This document shows positions 48,017-59,989 of a stretch of 64,000 nucleotides of DNA, one piece after another. This stretch comes from Metopolophium dirhodum (taxonomy: Eukaryota > Arthropoda > Insecta > Hemiptera > Aphididae). The translations under genes and the position numbers were made by a program. A model generated the notes under the pieces. That model saw only the letters and a list, made by a program, of their open reading frames with translations, ran no database searches and was not told the origin of the DNA. The first letter of the stretch is position 1. The number at the start of each line of letters is the position of its first letter. The stretch is taken from NCBI RefSeq assembly GCF_019925205.1, contig NC_083562.1, positions 29,884,001 to 29,948,000 on the forward strand, read 5' to 3'.

Positions 48017-49333
48017 TTATGAAGGGCAATGTAGTTGTGCCGGCAACTGACTGTGGTGCCCGATGGACATGGTCAGCTGCGGCTGTGGATGGTAATAGTA
48101 GTACATGCCTTGACCGGCCATCAGCCGCCACGACAATTCGGCGATCAGCGACAGCGTCTGATGCCTCTCGTGTATCATCAGGCACACGGTGCTCTCCTCG
48201 ACCACCTGTTTCAGCACGTTGAGGTATTGAAGCTTCATGTATTCCTCCTGGGGCGCGCAAAAGTGATTTTTCAAATAGTTCTCCAGCTTGGCACGCTGCT
48301 GGTGTATGTCGGAGAAGTCGATAAAGAACCTGGAGCACATGTACCGTTCCAGCTTCTTAGTGCCGTCACCATCGTAGTCGGGTGCGTAGTTGCGCAACAA
48401 CAGGTTGCAGTACTTGAGCAGCCCGCCGCCCCGGATCTCCTCCGGGTTCCTGGTAACGATCAGCTTGTTCTCCAGGTGGTACATGGCATCCCGGAAGTCA
48501 CCGTACACAGACTCGCCGACCACGGTCGGGTAAAAGCTTTCGCTGATCGGCACGCCGCTGGAACACTCGTAGAACAGCAGCAGAGAGTCGAGCACGATCT
48601 GGAACGAATCTACGCTGAACTCGAACGGCCTCTTCATCCGATCGACAAACTTGAGCTCGACGTTCCGCTGACCCGGTAACGTGCCAAGCGATATCAGCGA
48701 CCACCGGTCGCCGTCCTTGTTCACCTTGACCATTTTGCTCACGTATGCCTCCTTGATGCTGCACGGCGTCATCCGCTTGCGGCTGACGCCCTCCGGCAGC
48801 AAGTCGACCAGGGCTCGGAGCACGGCCGACTTGACGCGGTCGAAGTCCCGGTTCCCTGACAGGCTGATGTTGAATATCAGGTCCAGGTCATTATACGGCT
48901 GAGTGTCCGTGGTCAGCACGTGCGAGGCCGCCCCGCCGTTAAGTCTGATGCTCCGCACCTGGAAGCACGTGTCATCGGCATCCGGTGACGGAGGCGAGGA
49001 CCTTTCAGCCGGGAACGCAACATCGTCGTCTTCTGGTGCGGCTTGGGCACGTAGCCGGTCGCGCACCATCGCCACTAGGTCGCGGAGGCGCACCTCAAGC
49101 GTGGGGAAATTTCCGCGGCCGTGGATGCTGACTGTCTCGTCCATCACGTCGTTCAGTCGGGCCACCTGTTCGTAGCTCAGGACGGCCAGGCGGCTGAGAT
49201 CGGTTTGTTGTGCACGGCCGCCTGTGGTTGCGGCGTTGGTGGTGGACCCACGATGGCGGTCGTCACATGTGGACAACATGGCAGCGGGTCGCACGTGGTT
49301 TAAGTCGGCTGTCGACACGTTTAGACGTCCGTT
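48017..49333 (-). CDS. TENT5: TENT5/FAM46 non-canonical poly(A) polymerase, main coding exon
   Basis: This exon encodes residues 9-446 of a TENT5 (FAM46) nucleotidyltransferase, a family that adds adenosines to mRNA 3' ends and stabilises transcripts, notably those for secreted proteins. Numbering on the two-exon model: nucleotidyltransferase core starts near residue 58 (LSYEQVARLND); signature LNGGAASHVL at 139-148; catalytic pair DLD with Asp157 and Asp159; third carboxylate Glu234 in RNVELKFVD. The helical PAP/OAS1-like part follows, with FEFSVDSFQIVLDSLL and KLERYMCSRFFIDF, and the protein ends in a Tyr/His/Gln-rich tail. The total of 446 residues is close to human family members (about 390-440). 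On the minus strand the exon begins after a long T run and GTTACAG (acceptor AG at 49334-49335) and stops with TAA at 48017-48019. The exon is far more GC-rich than its surroundings. An insert at about residues 104-133 is unusual. The catalytic triad is intact, so it should be active. The family assignment is very secure. Confidence 0.95.
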   Translation of the reverse strand, partial: NGRLNVSTADLNHVRPAAMLSTCDDRHRGSTTNAATTGGRAQQTDLSRLAVLSYEQVARLNDVMDETVSIHGRGNFPTLEVRLRDLVAMVRDRLRAQAAPEDDDVAFPAERSSPPSPDADDTCFQVRSIRLNGGAASHVLTTDTQPYNDLDLIFNISLSGNRDFDRVKSAVLRALVDLLPEGVSRKRMTPCSIKEAYVSKMVKVNKDGDRWSLISLGTLPGQRNVELKFVDRMKRPFEFSVDSFQIVLDSLLLFYECSSGVPISESFYPTVVGESVYGDFRDAMYHLENKLIVTRNPEEIRGGGLLKYCNLLLRNYAPDYDGDGTKKLERYMCSRFFIDFSDIHQQRAKLENYLKNHFCAPQEEYMKLQYLNVLKQVVEESTVCLMIHERHQTLSLIAELSWRLMAGQGMYYYYHPQPQLTMSIGHHSQLPAQLHCPS

Positions 49334-52047
49334 CTGTAACAAAAAAAAACACGAGCAGAGTTGCGGTTAGCCGAATCGAATAGGAGATACCTACATTTTT
49401 ACTATTTTATTATATATGAGTTGAACCCAATTCGAAATATGTTAAAGCTAATATGTATATCTTAACTAAAAACTGTATAAAAAGTAATAGAAATAAATAG
49501 TAAGACAATTACATTGCAATAATATATACCTAATAATAGAAATAATAATAAACCAAATGATGAATGATGGATTCGTTGGCCAGTGTCATCATCCTGTCCA
49601 AATTTTGTTTTTTAGATATTATGTATAGGACAATTAATGGGAATAGAAAAGACGAAAGTTCCAGGGAGGGACAAGGCAATTTATATTACCCAATAATACT
49701 GAATAATCTATACAGGAATTAATAATTTTATACAAAAGCATAAAATTACTGTCAACCCTTGTGATTAATATCATATAATAATCGGCATTGTACAGTGTAC
49801 ACCCTAACCACACGGCGTTCACTCAAAGGTGAATGGTGATACACATTACACATATTACGAGTGTATCATGGATAAGGTTGGTTGTTGTTCAAGGGCAAAC
49901 GAACAAAGGTCGACGTTGTACTATTATAATATATTCTGGCATAAGAAAGGTCGATTTCGAAATCATGTCGACCAGAGTCGAGCATGTGCGTTGCCATATG
50001 TGTCAAGTCGTTGAGCCTCACACAACACGCACTGCGGCACTGATATAATAGTATATATGTACTGGTGTCGTACCGCGCCGAAACCTACAGGTAATTGCTA
50101 TGTCGTGGCCAAAAGTTGAGCTCGACTCCCCCCCCCCCCCCTATTTCGTAGTAGACCATGGTTAGCGAATGATACCATGATTACCACGGTTAATCAGAAT
50201 ATGATAAAAGCCACACGACACCACGACAGACGACGTAGCTAGTAGGCTTTACGAGCACGCGAAAACGCCAATTCGCGTCGGTTCACGAATTTATAAACGG
50301 TCCGTCGTGTGTTTGCGCACGTTGTGTTTATGACGATCGGCGTACAGTCCACGAATAACACCACGGGCACAGCAGCTGTGCACACCCGCCGACGTCCGGC
50401 GGCACATGGTTATAGCGGCGCGGGCACCAGCGACGATGACAGCCGATCATGACGAAAAATACGCGGAGAATGATGCACGCGATGACGTTGCAACCGAGAC
50501 AATAACGTCAATTGTAATTTTCGTTTGCTCAGATCGATGAAAAACAAAAAAAAAATACGATCGGCCCAGTGACGTACCGACCAGTCGAAACGGCGGTCGA
50601 CTCGCGGAGTTTGTTTCCACGAACGAGAAATCGTGACGAGTGTCCCACTGTCCCCCCCAACAAATACATTGAAGCGATAGCGAAACCACGAGATTATTGC
50701 GTCAATATAACGTAGGATTTGTGTTTCACAAAAATGCAAAGCATATTGAACACTGTAAATTAATGTCATAAAATAATCAATATAACAATACGTTACGATC
50801 TATCAATTATCAACGTTTACCTAGGTACCTACCATTTTATTGTTTACGATGCCGTCATAAGCAATTCGATTTAAATGTTATAAATAACAGGTACCTACGA
50901 ATATTTTATGCAACATTGACGCGTAATATACCAACGCGTTGTGGCGAATTTCATGAAATAAATATTCGAACGGAAGAATTACGTAGACAAATCTGGACCA
51001 TTGTGCCACCGACCTATAGGCGAGCACATTACGAGTCAAGGACGACAATAATGCAGAATTTTATTTTTTTGTCAGTGTGCAGCGAATCGTTGATCTCTAA
51101 CGATCGTAATACCTATTTACAATATTCGTAAATTGCTGTAAACAACCTTCTGTTTTGCAAAGTTTTACAAATTGGGAATACAACCTGCATACGATCTGTT
51201 TACTCACCATAAAAAGACGATTTTGAATAGGTTACCAAATTTAATTTAATTCAAAAAAAAATATATATATATTTTTTTAATTTACACAACTTAAACAAAC
51301 AACCGATTTTCGAACTGAAGTCAATGAAACAATATTATTATCGATGAGACTTCGTTTAATCAAAATGTGTTATTTTATGTTTTTGACATATCAACGATAG
51401 ATAGCGGAAAAATCACGAAAATACAAAACATGGTAAGGCACTTACGCGCGACCTTCGCATATGGTCCGTAATATTATTATATTATCGCCGTAATCGAATT
51501 TCCGGTAACCGATAGTAAAAAAACACGAGTGAAAAAAATATCGGCCGTTCTCGGTCCGTTTATAAAACGAAACCATAATGTCACACACGACAACCGGAGA
51601 GTAAAACACGCGTAGATAATGTAAAATATTATTGTTGACGAACACGAATTTTACGCCACGATTTATCGATACCCGCTACAAGTACAATAATATTGTTATC
51701 GCGGTGATAAATCGTGCCGAGGAAAGCGAAAAAATTCACGGCGGGCAACGGGGACGAGATTTTTCCCGAGAGCAGCAGCTGCTCGCGTACCGTGGGCGCG
51801 GCGGCGACGAACCTTCTGGAACATTCTACTCGTCGCGTCCGGCGGGGTAGAGGGAAGAGGAAAAGCCCCGCCGGGAACGGTGCAAATTCGCGAAAGTTCT
51901 ACGACGACGACTAGACACCGCGTGCGCGGTTTTTTTACGGACGGGTGCATAATACTGTGATATTATCATAGTAAATATGTTTTGTAATATTAATCGATCA
52001 AGGACTCGCGACGAAACGTGAAAATAAAAATAGAAAAATTGGCGTAC
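49334..52047 (-). other. Inferred TENT5 intron 1
   Basis: This 2.7 kb interval lies between the predicted donor at 52047 and the acceptor at 49334. The acceptor end is textbook on the minus strand: a run of nine T, then GTTACAG. Most of it is AT-rich and featureless, but 50200-50720 is a second CpG-rich block (entered separately). A 13-C run lies near 50130. I recognise no coding exon inside it. Confidence 0.5.
50200..50720. promoter_or_regulatory. CpG-rich block inside the inferred TENT5 intron
   Basis: CpG-dense sequence (for example GCGCGGGCACCAGCGACGA, CGACGTCCGGCGGCACATGG) in an AT-rich intron. Open frames of 80-119 codons exist on the minus strand but have no recognisable motif and look like by-products of base composition. 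Candidates are an alternative promoter or first exon of TENT5, an intronic enhancer, or a start for an antisense RNA. Only the composition is seen. Confidence 0.3.
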
Positions 52048-52530
52048 TTTGAGGTATAGGTCTTTTTCCATCGTATTACGCGCCCCGGCCTCAGTGGCGT
52101 CTCGGCGGCGGCGGGTTTCTGGCGGGCGTGAACTGCACACGGTTTCGACGAGGAGCAGAGTAATGAACCCACTCTCTACCCCCAGCACGGGTGCGCAGTG
52201 ATGAGATGCTTTTGATCAGGAAAAGTAACGTATATTTGATGAAACGCACCACACGCGGCTCGGATCACAGGCAGCGGCGGAACACGTGAAAAATAGGACT
52301 CGGCGACGGCGACACGGCAGCGACGGCTACTTGGTGACGAGCGGTCCGGTCCGGAGGGCGCACGCACACACTACGTAACGATCGGGCACCGCAAACGAAA
52401 CGGAACTACTGCCGCGGCACGGCCGATCCGCGATCAGTCGTCGACGGCGACGACCCGCGCTGATCCCCCCCACCATCACCGACGACAGCGACACCACCGT
52501 GCACTCGGTTGGGTTACCGCGCCATCAACA
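51620..52530 (-). promoter_or_regulatory. CpG-rich promoter / 5' leader region of TENT5
   Basis: A sharp island of CpG-rich sequence (many CGGCGACGGCGACACGGC-like stretches) in otherwise very AT-rich DNA, surrounding and upstream of the predicted TENT5 start codon at 52071. On the minus strand the leader from about 52472 to 52072 holds no ATG, as expected of a scanned 5' UTR. I see no clear TATA box and cannot place the transcription start. The plus-strand reading frames across it are low-complexity Arg/Pro/Ser-rich shadows of the CpG content. Confidence 0.5.
52048..52071 (-). CDS. TENT5: Predicted first coding exon of TENT5 (8 codons)
   Basis: The large TENT5 exon has no ATG at its 5' edge and begins at a splice acceptor, so the start must lie upstream. 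At 52071 on the minus strand an ATG in a strong context (A at -3, G at +4) opens the peptide MEKDLYLK, followed at 52047 by a GTACGC donor. The exon ends in phase 0, exactly what the acceptor at 49333 needs, and the join reads MEKDLYLK-NGRLNVST. It is the first ATG in its frame, and I see no ATG in any frame on this strand between 52072 and about 52472. The intron would be 2714 bp. The donor is only a moderate match (AAA|GTACGC), so another first exon remains possible. This is an inference from splice signals and phase, not from transcript evidence. Confidence 0.6.
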
Positions 52531-55065
52531 TTGCCACCGTCTCCGCCGCCACGTTTGGTATTTACTATTTACCGTGCGGACCGGTAATTATTGTACGCGA
52601 ATCTCCGCCGACGTCGGCGACTGAACGCTGTCGGCCACGCGGGTGTTACCGGGTACGGTCTAAAAATATCGTTCAAAGGGCAAGGCGAAACAGTAGAGCG
52701 ATGATGCCAGGAAAAAATAAATACCAGCCGCAAAATATCTAATTACTAGATAAGTCCTTCCGCTTTACACGCTAACGGTAAGCACTGTGTCTAGTACATC
52801 ACTAGCCGTTGCAACGCGACGACAATAACCTATCATGGGCATTGAGTGTAAATGAACAACGTGAGCGGGGGGGGAAAAAAAGGGTTAACGGGAAAAAATT
52901 GACTTTGTCCATTAAATCATTTCGAAAAAAAAAATAATACTAATGATAATACATACAATTTTTTTTTAAACAATATTACGAACTTTACGGATTTATAAAA
53001 AAATTGTGCAACCACCCCACAAAGAATTCCTGAACACGCATCTGTTGTGTGGTCGATTCTGTCTGGTCACATATGAGTATATGACATACCGCGCCGTCGC
53101 ACCGATTATACGTAAATTATAATGTATAATAAACGCAACGACTAAAATGTAGTTAATGTTTTAACGATTTTGTATTATTCGTTTGCACGACGATTTACCT
53201 ACGATATTTTTTCTGATCAGGAACTTATACAAACAGTTCAAAATTAATGATTGTAGTAATAAATCTACTTATGTGGTAACTTTACTTTATAGTACCTACA
53301 TGATTAAAATACAATATTTTGAAATAAAAACAAGTAAGCAATAAAAATTTTAATAGGTACACGATCTCAATTATATAGTTAAAAGCAAATGTTGAACATT
53401 AAACTACGTCATAACACAATTTCTATACGATTTTTTTTATTGTGTTTCATTTAATTTAGTACAAACGGCTTCAAAACTTAAGTTTAAAATTAAACTTTAA
53501 ATTAAATTAAATACATACTAATTCATTTTTTTTTAATACTCGATCACAATAATATCCTTTAATTATACAAATTATATTATTAAGATTAAAACAAGTTTAA
53601 ATAGATGTAATCAGGGGGATAACACTTTTGTAGTTACTTGTTACAGCGGTAAATCTAAGTGATTTCAGGTCAAGGGTCACCCATGTTTTTTTTTTATTAT
53701 TTATCAAGTTATACTTTTAACCAACATTATATATTGTGTACATTTGTATTATTTTTTAATAATTTTATGATTGCACTATTTTTGAACATATATTACATAC
53801 GACGGAAAATAAAAGAAAATGGTGACGTAAGCATTCAAACTGTGCTTCGTTTAATGAAGGAGAAACAGGAATGAAAAGGGATGACGAGGGATAGCGGTGG
53901 TTTATGTATTCGTTCCCTTATTTTTTTTATTATAATCCCAAATGGTCTGACGCCAACGGGAGTAGCGTGGGTGTCAGGCGGTATGACGTCATTTGAACGA
54001 CGAGAACTACGTCATAGGCAACACTACCATCAGGTCGGGAGCTATATTCCAAAATTCCTTAAAAGTGCATTTGCATCAACTATTTTTTATTTAACTGTTA
54101 TGCTTTTATAATTTATAGTAATATTAAACTTTATGTATGACAATTGGTTTTGTTGCATTTCTTGAATTAGTGATACAAATTGTATTGATTTTTTTTAATT
54201 TATACGAAAAAGTTTTTATTCGTAATAAAATATGGTACTTTAAAAATGTAACATTTGTCTAATTAATCATAATAATTTAGCTGCTATAAAACATACAGTT
54301 CATATTTACACACATAATATTACCTAATTAATAAGAATTCTTCAGTAGCTTACGGTATTGACGTATTGTTAAGATTTACAATGTCAAAATGTAAAAGCTG
54401 TTTACATACTATACACTTGACAAGATCATAACTATAACCGTGTAAAATACGGTAGCTTATATACTGTTTACAGTAATAAGTTAGAAAAATAAATGATAAT
54501 AATTTCAATGAATAGTAAATAATTTACAGTCTCTTAATCTATAAAACTTAGTTTAAGTGTTATATTTTTAATAAATATTTATCAGATATATTTTGTTGAA
54601 CGCAAGCAAATATATTTCCAAACTGGTGGAGGGTGGGGGAAGGAGAAACAAAAATTATATTTAAAATGTATGATTAGATTTTTTTAACACCTTACAAGCG
54701 TTCAAAACAAATTTGATAATTTTTTGATTTATGAATACAGATTTATGTTTAAATTAGTTGAATCATCTGTTCAAAATATCAAATATTTGAATATCATATT
54801 TCTTTAGAGTTTAGGTATTTAAAATGATTTGTAATGATACTTTTACACTAGAATCAGGCTAAATTAAATTAAAATTAAGACTTCAGACATTTCACAATGC
54901 TACCGCTGCACGCTGGTCATTATATTCGATAACCCTATTTTATGAACGATAATTTATAAAATATCTCTGTAGAGTAATAATGATAAATCAACAAAATATA
55001 TTTACTATTTAATTCAGATGTTTATTTATAGGTATATAAGTTATATCTTATACACAATTTTTATT
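52531..55065. other. Upstream flank of TENT5 and AT-rich intergenic DNA
   Basis: CpG content fades between 52530 and 52830, then the sequence is AT-rich. A frame at 53768-53874, MIALFLNIYYIRRKIKENGD followed by a charged helix-like end, has a plausible look but no recognisable family and no splice support. CTGACGCCAACG and CGTGGGTGTCAG near 53948-53978 form a short imperfect hairpin. Confidence 0.35.
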
Positions 55066-55296
55066 CAAAATTAATAATTTTTTTTTTTTTTTTTTTTTTA
55101 TTGGGTAACCCGCGGCAACATAGGCCATTGGGTGTGGGGAGGGCACTGTAGGTTTTTATATTTGGAAGGTTTGGTAGGTTTTTATATTGGGTAGGTTGGT
55201 ACACGTGTGTGTTGTGTTTGGCAGAATTTCTAATGGGGCACCCGTAGGTTTCTGCCGTGCCCCGGGGTGGGGGGGATGGCGGCAAAATTAATAATT
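55066..55296 (-). mobile_element. 5'-truncated SINE with perfect 14-bp target-site duplication
   Basis: CAAAATTAATAATT occurs at 55066-55079 and again at 55283-55296, exactly flanking the insert. On the minus strand the insert begins GCCGCCATCCCCCCCACCCC, runs through the shared SINE body and ends in an A tail of about 20 (plus-strand T run 55078-55099). The tRNA-like head is missing. Length is about 185 bp plus tail. Confidence 0.85.
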
Positions 55297-56584
55297 ATGT
55301 ACACAAAATATCTGTATGCTATTAATTATAGTAGAGGTATGTTTGTTATTGTGTTCTATATTAAATATTTCTATGGCATGCAAATTTATAAAACATGCCT
55401 TTCATATTGCTTATAACTTATAAGTTTAAATCTCTAATGCACTGTGTATTCGATGATGTGTAGTGTGTACTAAATATCAAATTACATAAACATCCAACAG
55501 TGTCATAAATTACGATTTAGCGTGGAAAAAAATGTATGTGATTTTTTAATGCAGTACGTAATTAATTATTTAAATATTGTATAAAAATGTTCGAATACGA
55601 AAGATATACTTTACTAGAAATCTAACTATAAGAAAAATTATATTATAATAAGATCATATTTCCTAATTTAATCATAGCAATATCTTTATATTAATTAATG
55701 TTATACATTCAAAAACGTGAACATTTTGGAGATTTACAAAATACAGGTTATATTACATGTTGGACTTCGAACTAAAAAGCTAAAAATATTGAAAAACTAT
55801 TCTTCAATTTTAAACATTGAAAAAACAAAGTTTATTGGACATCAGAACATTTCACAGACTAATTATATTAATAATGTTTTCAGATAGTTACCGTTGCATA
55901 ATAATGTTCTAATATTGTTCTCAAGGTGAAATGTCAAACACAAATTATTTTATCTCACCTAGTGAACTTTGCTTACATATTTATGAATTTGGCCAAAACC
56001 AGATTGATGTGAAACTCATAAAATAAACTCGTAAATAATAAAATTAATGAGTTTTTTTTTTGCTACTCCTAGGGGAAAACGTTTATTTGGGTAATTTGAT
56101 CAGATTACCATTAATAAAATAAGCCTTCTTATAGTGTCAGAAAAAAAACCATGATAAAATTATGAGGGTGTGAGTATGTGACGTCCTCTAAAGAGTTCTC
56201 TGTTTACCTGAAAGTGTTTATGTCAACAGACAAAAATAATATAATATAAAGAATTAACCAACATGTTCCTCTGTTTGTTAAGAAAAAACGTATAAAAACG
56301 CAATGTTGGTTTCCATACAAATAAATCCAACCAAAGTGTGGTTGTAGTAGTATACTAGTATTAATATGTTAAAAAATAGTTATTAGTAAGATATTCGAAT
56401 GCATGGTGATCAAATATAATCCAAACTCAGACAACATTGACAATAATAATTAGTATAAGTAATAACAAATGGTTGAATATACTGGATTGAATAAAAATAA
56501 AAATGCATGTTAGTTAATTTTACACGTTAAAGTTATTAACTGTGTGATTTATCTTAATGCATACATAATGGAATCAGTTAATAC
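55297..56584. other. Non-coding stretch with a solo TTAA-family end
   Basis: No gene is recognised. GAGGGTGTGAGTATGTGACG then TCCTCTAAAGAGTTCTCTGT at 56164-56203 matches, on the complement, the left end and left flank of copy A at about 2498-2530, so it is a solo or half-deleted element end. Confidence 0.45.
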
Positions 56585-56965
56585 TTAAGAGGACGCCAAA
56601 CGTCATACATGTGTTGTTTCCATCTTACAAACGTATAACATGACGCAAATTTTAAGTTGACGGTAATACATTTTACTCTTATTCCTAAAACTCACATAAA
56701 ATTTAAAGGTAAGATTATCAAGGGCATCTAGGATGCTATTATTGATATTTTTATTTAGAAGCAATAGTTATGACCATTTTTAAACTGTTCATTTTAAAGC
56801 CCTAGATAATCATCTTTTAAATTTTATCATGGGTCAATTCACTCTAATTTTAAAAATAACAGTAAAATGGATTATTGTTAACGTAAAAGTTGTGTACTAA
56901 ATTAATGTACTATGTTGTACGTTTGTTAGACGGAGACAAAACATGCGGGTGTGGCGTCCTCTTAA
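56585..56965. mobile_element. TTAA-type TIR element, copy C (complete, 381 bp)
   Basis: Both ends are intact: TTAAGAGGACGCCAAACGTC at 56585 and GGGTGTGGCGTCCTCTTAA closing at 56965, each with the TTAA. The inner arms share TTACAAACGTATAACATG against its complement at about 56905-56930. Target TTAA is used by piggyBac, Kolobok and Sola3 elements; I cannot choose among them. No ORF belongs to the element. Confidence 0.8.
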
Positions 56966-59839
56966 TACAAAATGGACAAAAGTATTTCTAACATATTTTA
57001 ATTGAAGTGCCTCAAAAATAGATTTGGAAATACGAAGTGGGATAGTTCTAAAATAGATATTAAATAATTTTAATTGTGTATATACGTCTAAACCGTATAT
57101 TATAATATAATATAATAACACACAAATCATACATTCACAAAAAAATAGTATTATAAGACATAAGTGCATTCGAAACTTGAAAGACAATTATTTGCTGGAA
57201 CAAAATTTTTAATATTATGATTTTAAAGACGTATTTGTACATTAAGACATTAGAAATTATTACCATTTAAATTTTAAGGAATGGGAGATAATTAAATTAT
57301 CTTATCTTTTATACCCCAACCACAAGCTCTTTCTCAAATTATAGAAATTATGCAGGAAAAATACAATAATTATTATAGTCATTGTCTGCAGTTGTCACAT
57401 GAGGAACCATTACACTGCGAATGCTACAGTTTATGACGTATGTCGTATACAATACAAATATTAATAAATTAATTGATTGATGTCCAACGACAAACATATT
57501 ATAATAAAATAAACTAGAATACCTATTAATATTTAATAATAATAATTTATAATAGTAAGTTGTATTTGTAAACAATAAAATAATACATTTTAAAAAAAGT
57601 TTATGTTGACTTAATAAAGAATGAAAATCAATATTTCATTCTCCGATAAATAATTATGTAATTATGTGTATTATCTAGGTATAAGCTATAATAGGAAAAA
57701 ATGTAAGTGGTTGTTTTAAATAAATTTTTGCAATATTGTAATATTGAAATGTTAAAATGTTTAATATTTGAATTTGTAAGTAGGAGGGATCATTATTGAT
57801 TATTTAGAAATAGGTACCTATATTATATTCAATATAGTTAATAAAAATACATCAGCTGTCTTAAGATTGTAAAACAAATAAATTACAAAATAGGTAGGTG
57901 GTAAACTGAATTATTTAGATTCAATCGAAGTTATTGTCAACAACTAACAAGTGACTCATGCTAGGTCATTTAAAGAAAACTGTTTGGTATCGTCACAACG
58001 GTAACATTTAAGGTGGTTCTCCTCCGTCGATTAATTGTGGGGGAGAGTGTGTCCACCAAGGTCTTCAGGAGAACGTGCGTTATTACACAATCATACGTTC
58101 GAGAATATGCGAACGGTTTATTAATCTGAACCTCCGATCACTCCCAACTTAAGTAAACATCATAACGCATTAAATATTGCATATTATGCGTTACTCTAAC
58201 TTGGGTGATATATATCATAATATAGACACATGTAATATGTAATATATTAACATTTGAAATATATCTCCACTTTTTTAGGAATAGAAGAAAAAAAAATATT
58301 ATATTATAATATACAGAACCAATGTCAGGGTAGTAGGTTAGTCTTTCAAGAGAGAATGGCCACGGCCTCGAAATACCTGAACAGTACCCGTGTATAATCG
58401 GCGGTTAAACGCATGCTAACTATGCGGCTCAAAATTGATGTAATTGGTGGTAAAGGTTTTTATTATTGCGACTATCTCCTATGAATATTTAATATTGCAT
58501 AAGGATATTCTACAATTTAAAACCATTTTATGAATTTGAGTTTGAAGAAAAGAAAAATTCAATAACGATTAGCCACCCTTTTTTCAGGACATGTTTTAAA
58601 TTAAGTACATTATGTTTTTTAATCGTTATGCAATTTTATTTATACTATGATAAAGTGCAATAAATATAAAGAGGAGTTAATTTATTTTAAATATTTTAGC
58701 TTGGATAGAAAATGTTATCGTCGAACGACGAACATTGTAATAAAATATGGAGTAGGATATCTAAAACATGTGTAGGCGTCATTGAAAATAAAACTTATTT
58801 AAACCTTTTGATGCTACTTTCCCCGCAGTTGTATTTTCATTGTTAATATAAATTTAAGGAACTATAATAGTAGTGGGTGGAAAACTCCTATGGAACGTCG
58901 ACCGGAAGGAGATGACCCGTTTTCATTCCGGTGGCGTACATCCGAGTTTTAACAGTGTTTTGAAACCTCTAAATTACAATACTATAATTTATAAACAAAA
59001 AATAGCAGAATATATTTAATATTTAGATTTTAATAAGTTAACTGTAAGTCTTACTGTAGGTACTTACAGACAAGCTTACAATAATCGATTAATTTTATAA
59101 GTACTTGTTTTAGTAATTTGTATGTGTTAACAAAAAAAAATATAATTAAATCAATAAATTATAATTGTATATTTGACTAGTGATATTCCTGGTATAAGTT
59201 TTATCTTTAAAATAAGTTTGAAACTTTCGATTTGGGTATACGTATATTTGTAATAATTCAACTCTATAGAGAATGTGCTACCTGTTATTTACTTGCATTT
59301 TATTACAATCGAGGTCCCGCGAATACAAACGAATTTCCGAAAGAATGACCTTACTGCGTCATTGGGTACAACGCAGATCTGCCAAAAACAACGTACTATT
59401 ACGCTCTGTGTTACGTTTTTTTTGCCTAATGTGGAACGTCTCAAACGAACGGCAGTAACAAATAAGTATACAAGGTAAACAATCAATAAAATATTATATG
59501 TTTAAAGGTGCGGTTAAAATTATAAAAACTAAGGGTAACATATATAATTAAACTTTCTTTACAATAAAATAAGGATTTACATTTTTTTTTCATTAAACAG
59601 TATCATGGTTGTATATAATGCATTTATAACTGATTTATTGAATGTCATTAATATTATACCTAACCAATTTGTTTATTTTACTTACGACGGTCGGCATTTG
59701 AAAATGTGGACTAAAGACTGAATTGCTAATCACATTTTATAACATTTTGTTGAAAAACAAAAATTACCTAAACATTTTTCTTCTTAAAACATCAAACAAA
59801 TTATTATTATTACTTAAAAATTGGAGCACATTTTGGTAT
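56966..59839. other. Non-coding stretch
   Basis: No gene is recognised. CpG-richer patches lie at 58015-58130, 58370-58420 and 59300-59460. The last has overlapping open frames on both strands, none with a motif. The rest is AT-rich. Confidence 0.35.
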
Positions 59840-59902
59840 TGGTACGAATCATATATTTAATAGACCTCAAACTGCAAAAATTAAGAGTATTATAATTTAT
59901 AA

Positions 59903-59989
59903 GTGACGGGTGTTAAGTCAATTGTCAAGTATGGTATACCACAAGGAACATTATTAGATCCTATATTATTTTCAATCATGCGTACATAG
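59903..59989 (+). pseudogene. Reverse transcriptase fragment (GIPQGTLLDPILF)
   Basis: The frame reads VTGVKSIVKYGIPQGTLLDP followed by ILFSIMRT and a stop at 59987-59989. This is the conserved G(I/V)PQGS-LGP-LF block of the palm region of non-LTR reverse transcriptases, here with Asp in place of the usual Gly before Pro. A stop also lies just upstream (59900), so it is a dead fragment. Confidence 0.75.

Noticed and set aside
48035..48679. 214-codon open frame on the plus strand
   Set aside because: It is antisense to the TENT5 exon; its length follows from the GC-rich codon use of TENT5 and it has no motif of its own.
50410..50769. 119-codon minus-strand frame in the TENT5 intron
   Set aside because: No domain or splice fit with the main exon; composition reflects the CpG-rich block.
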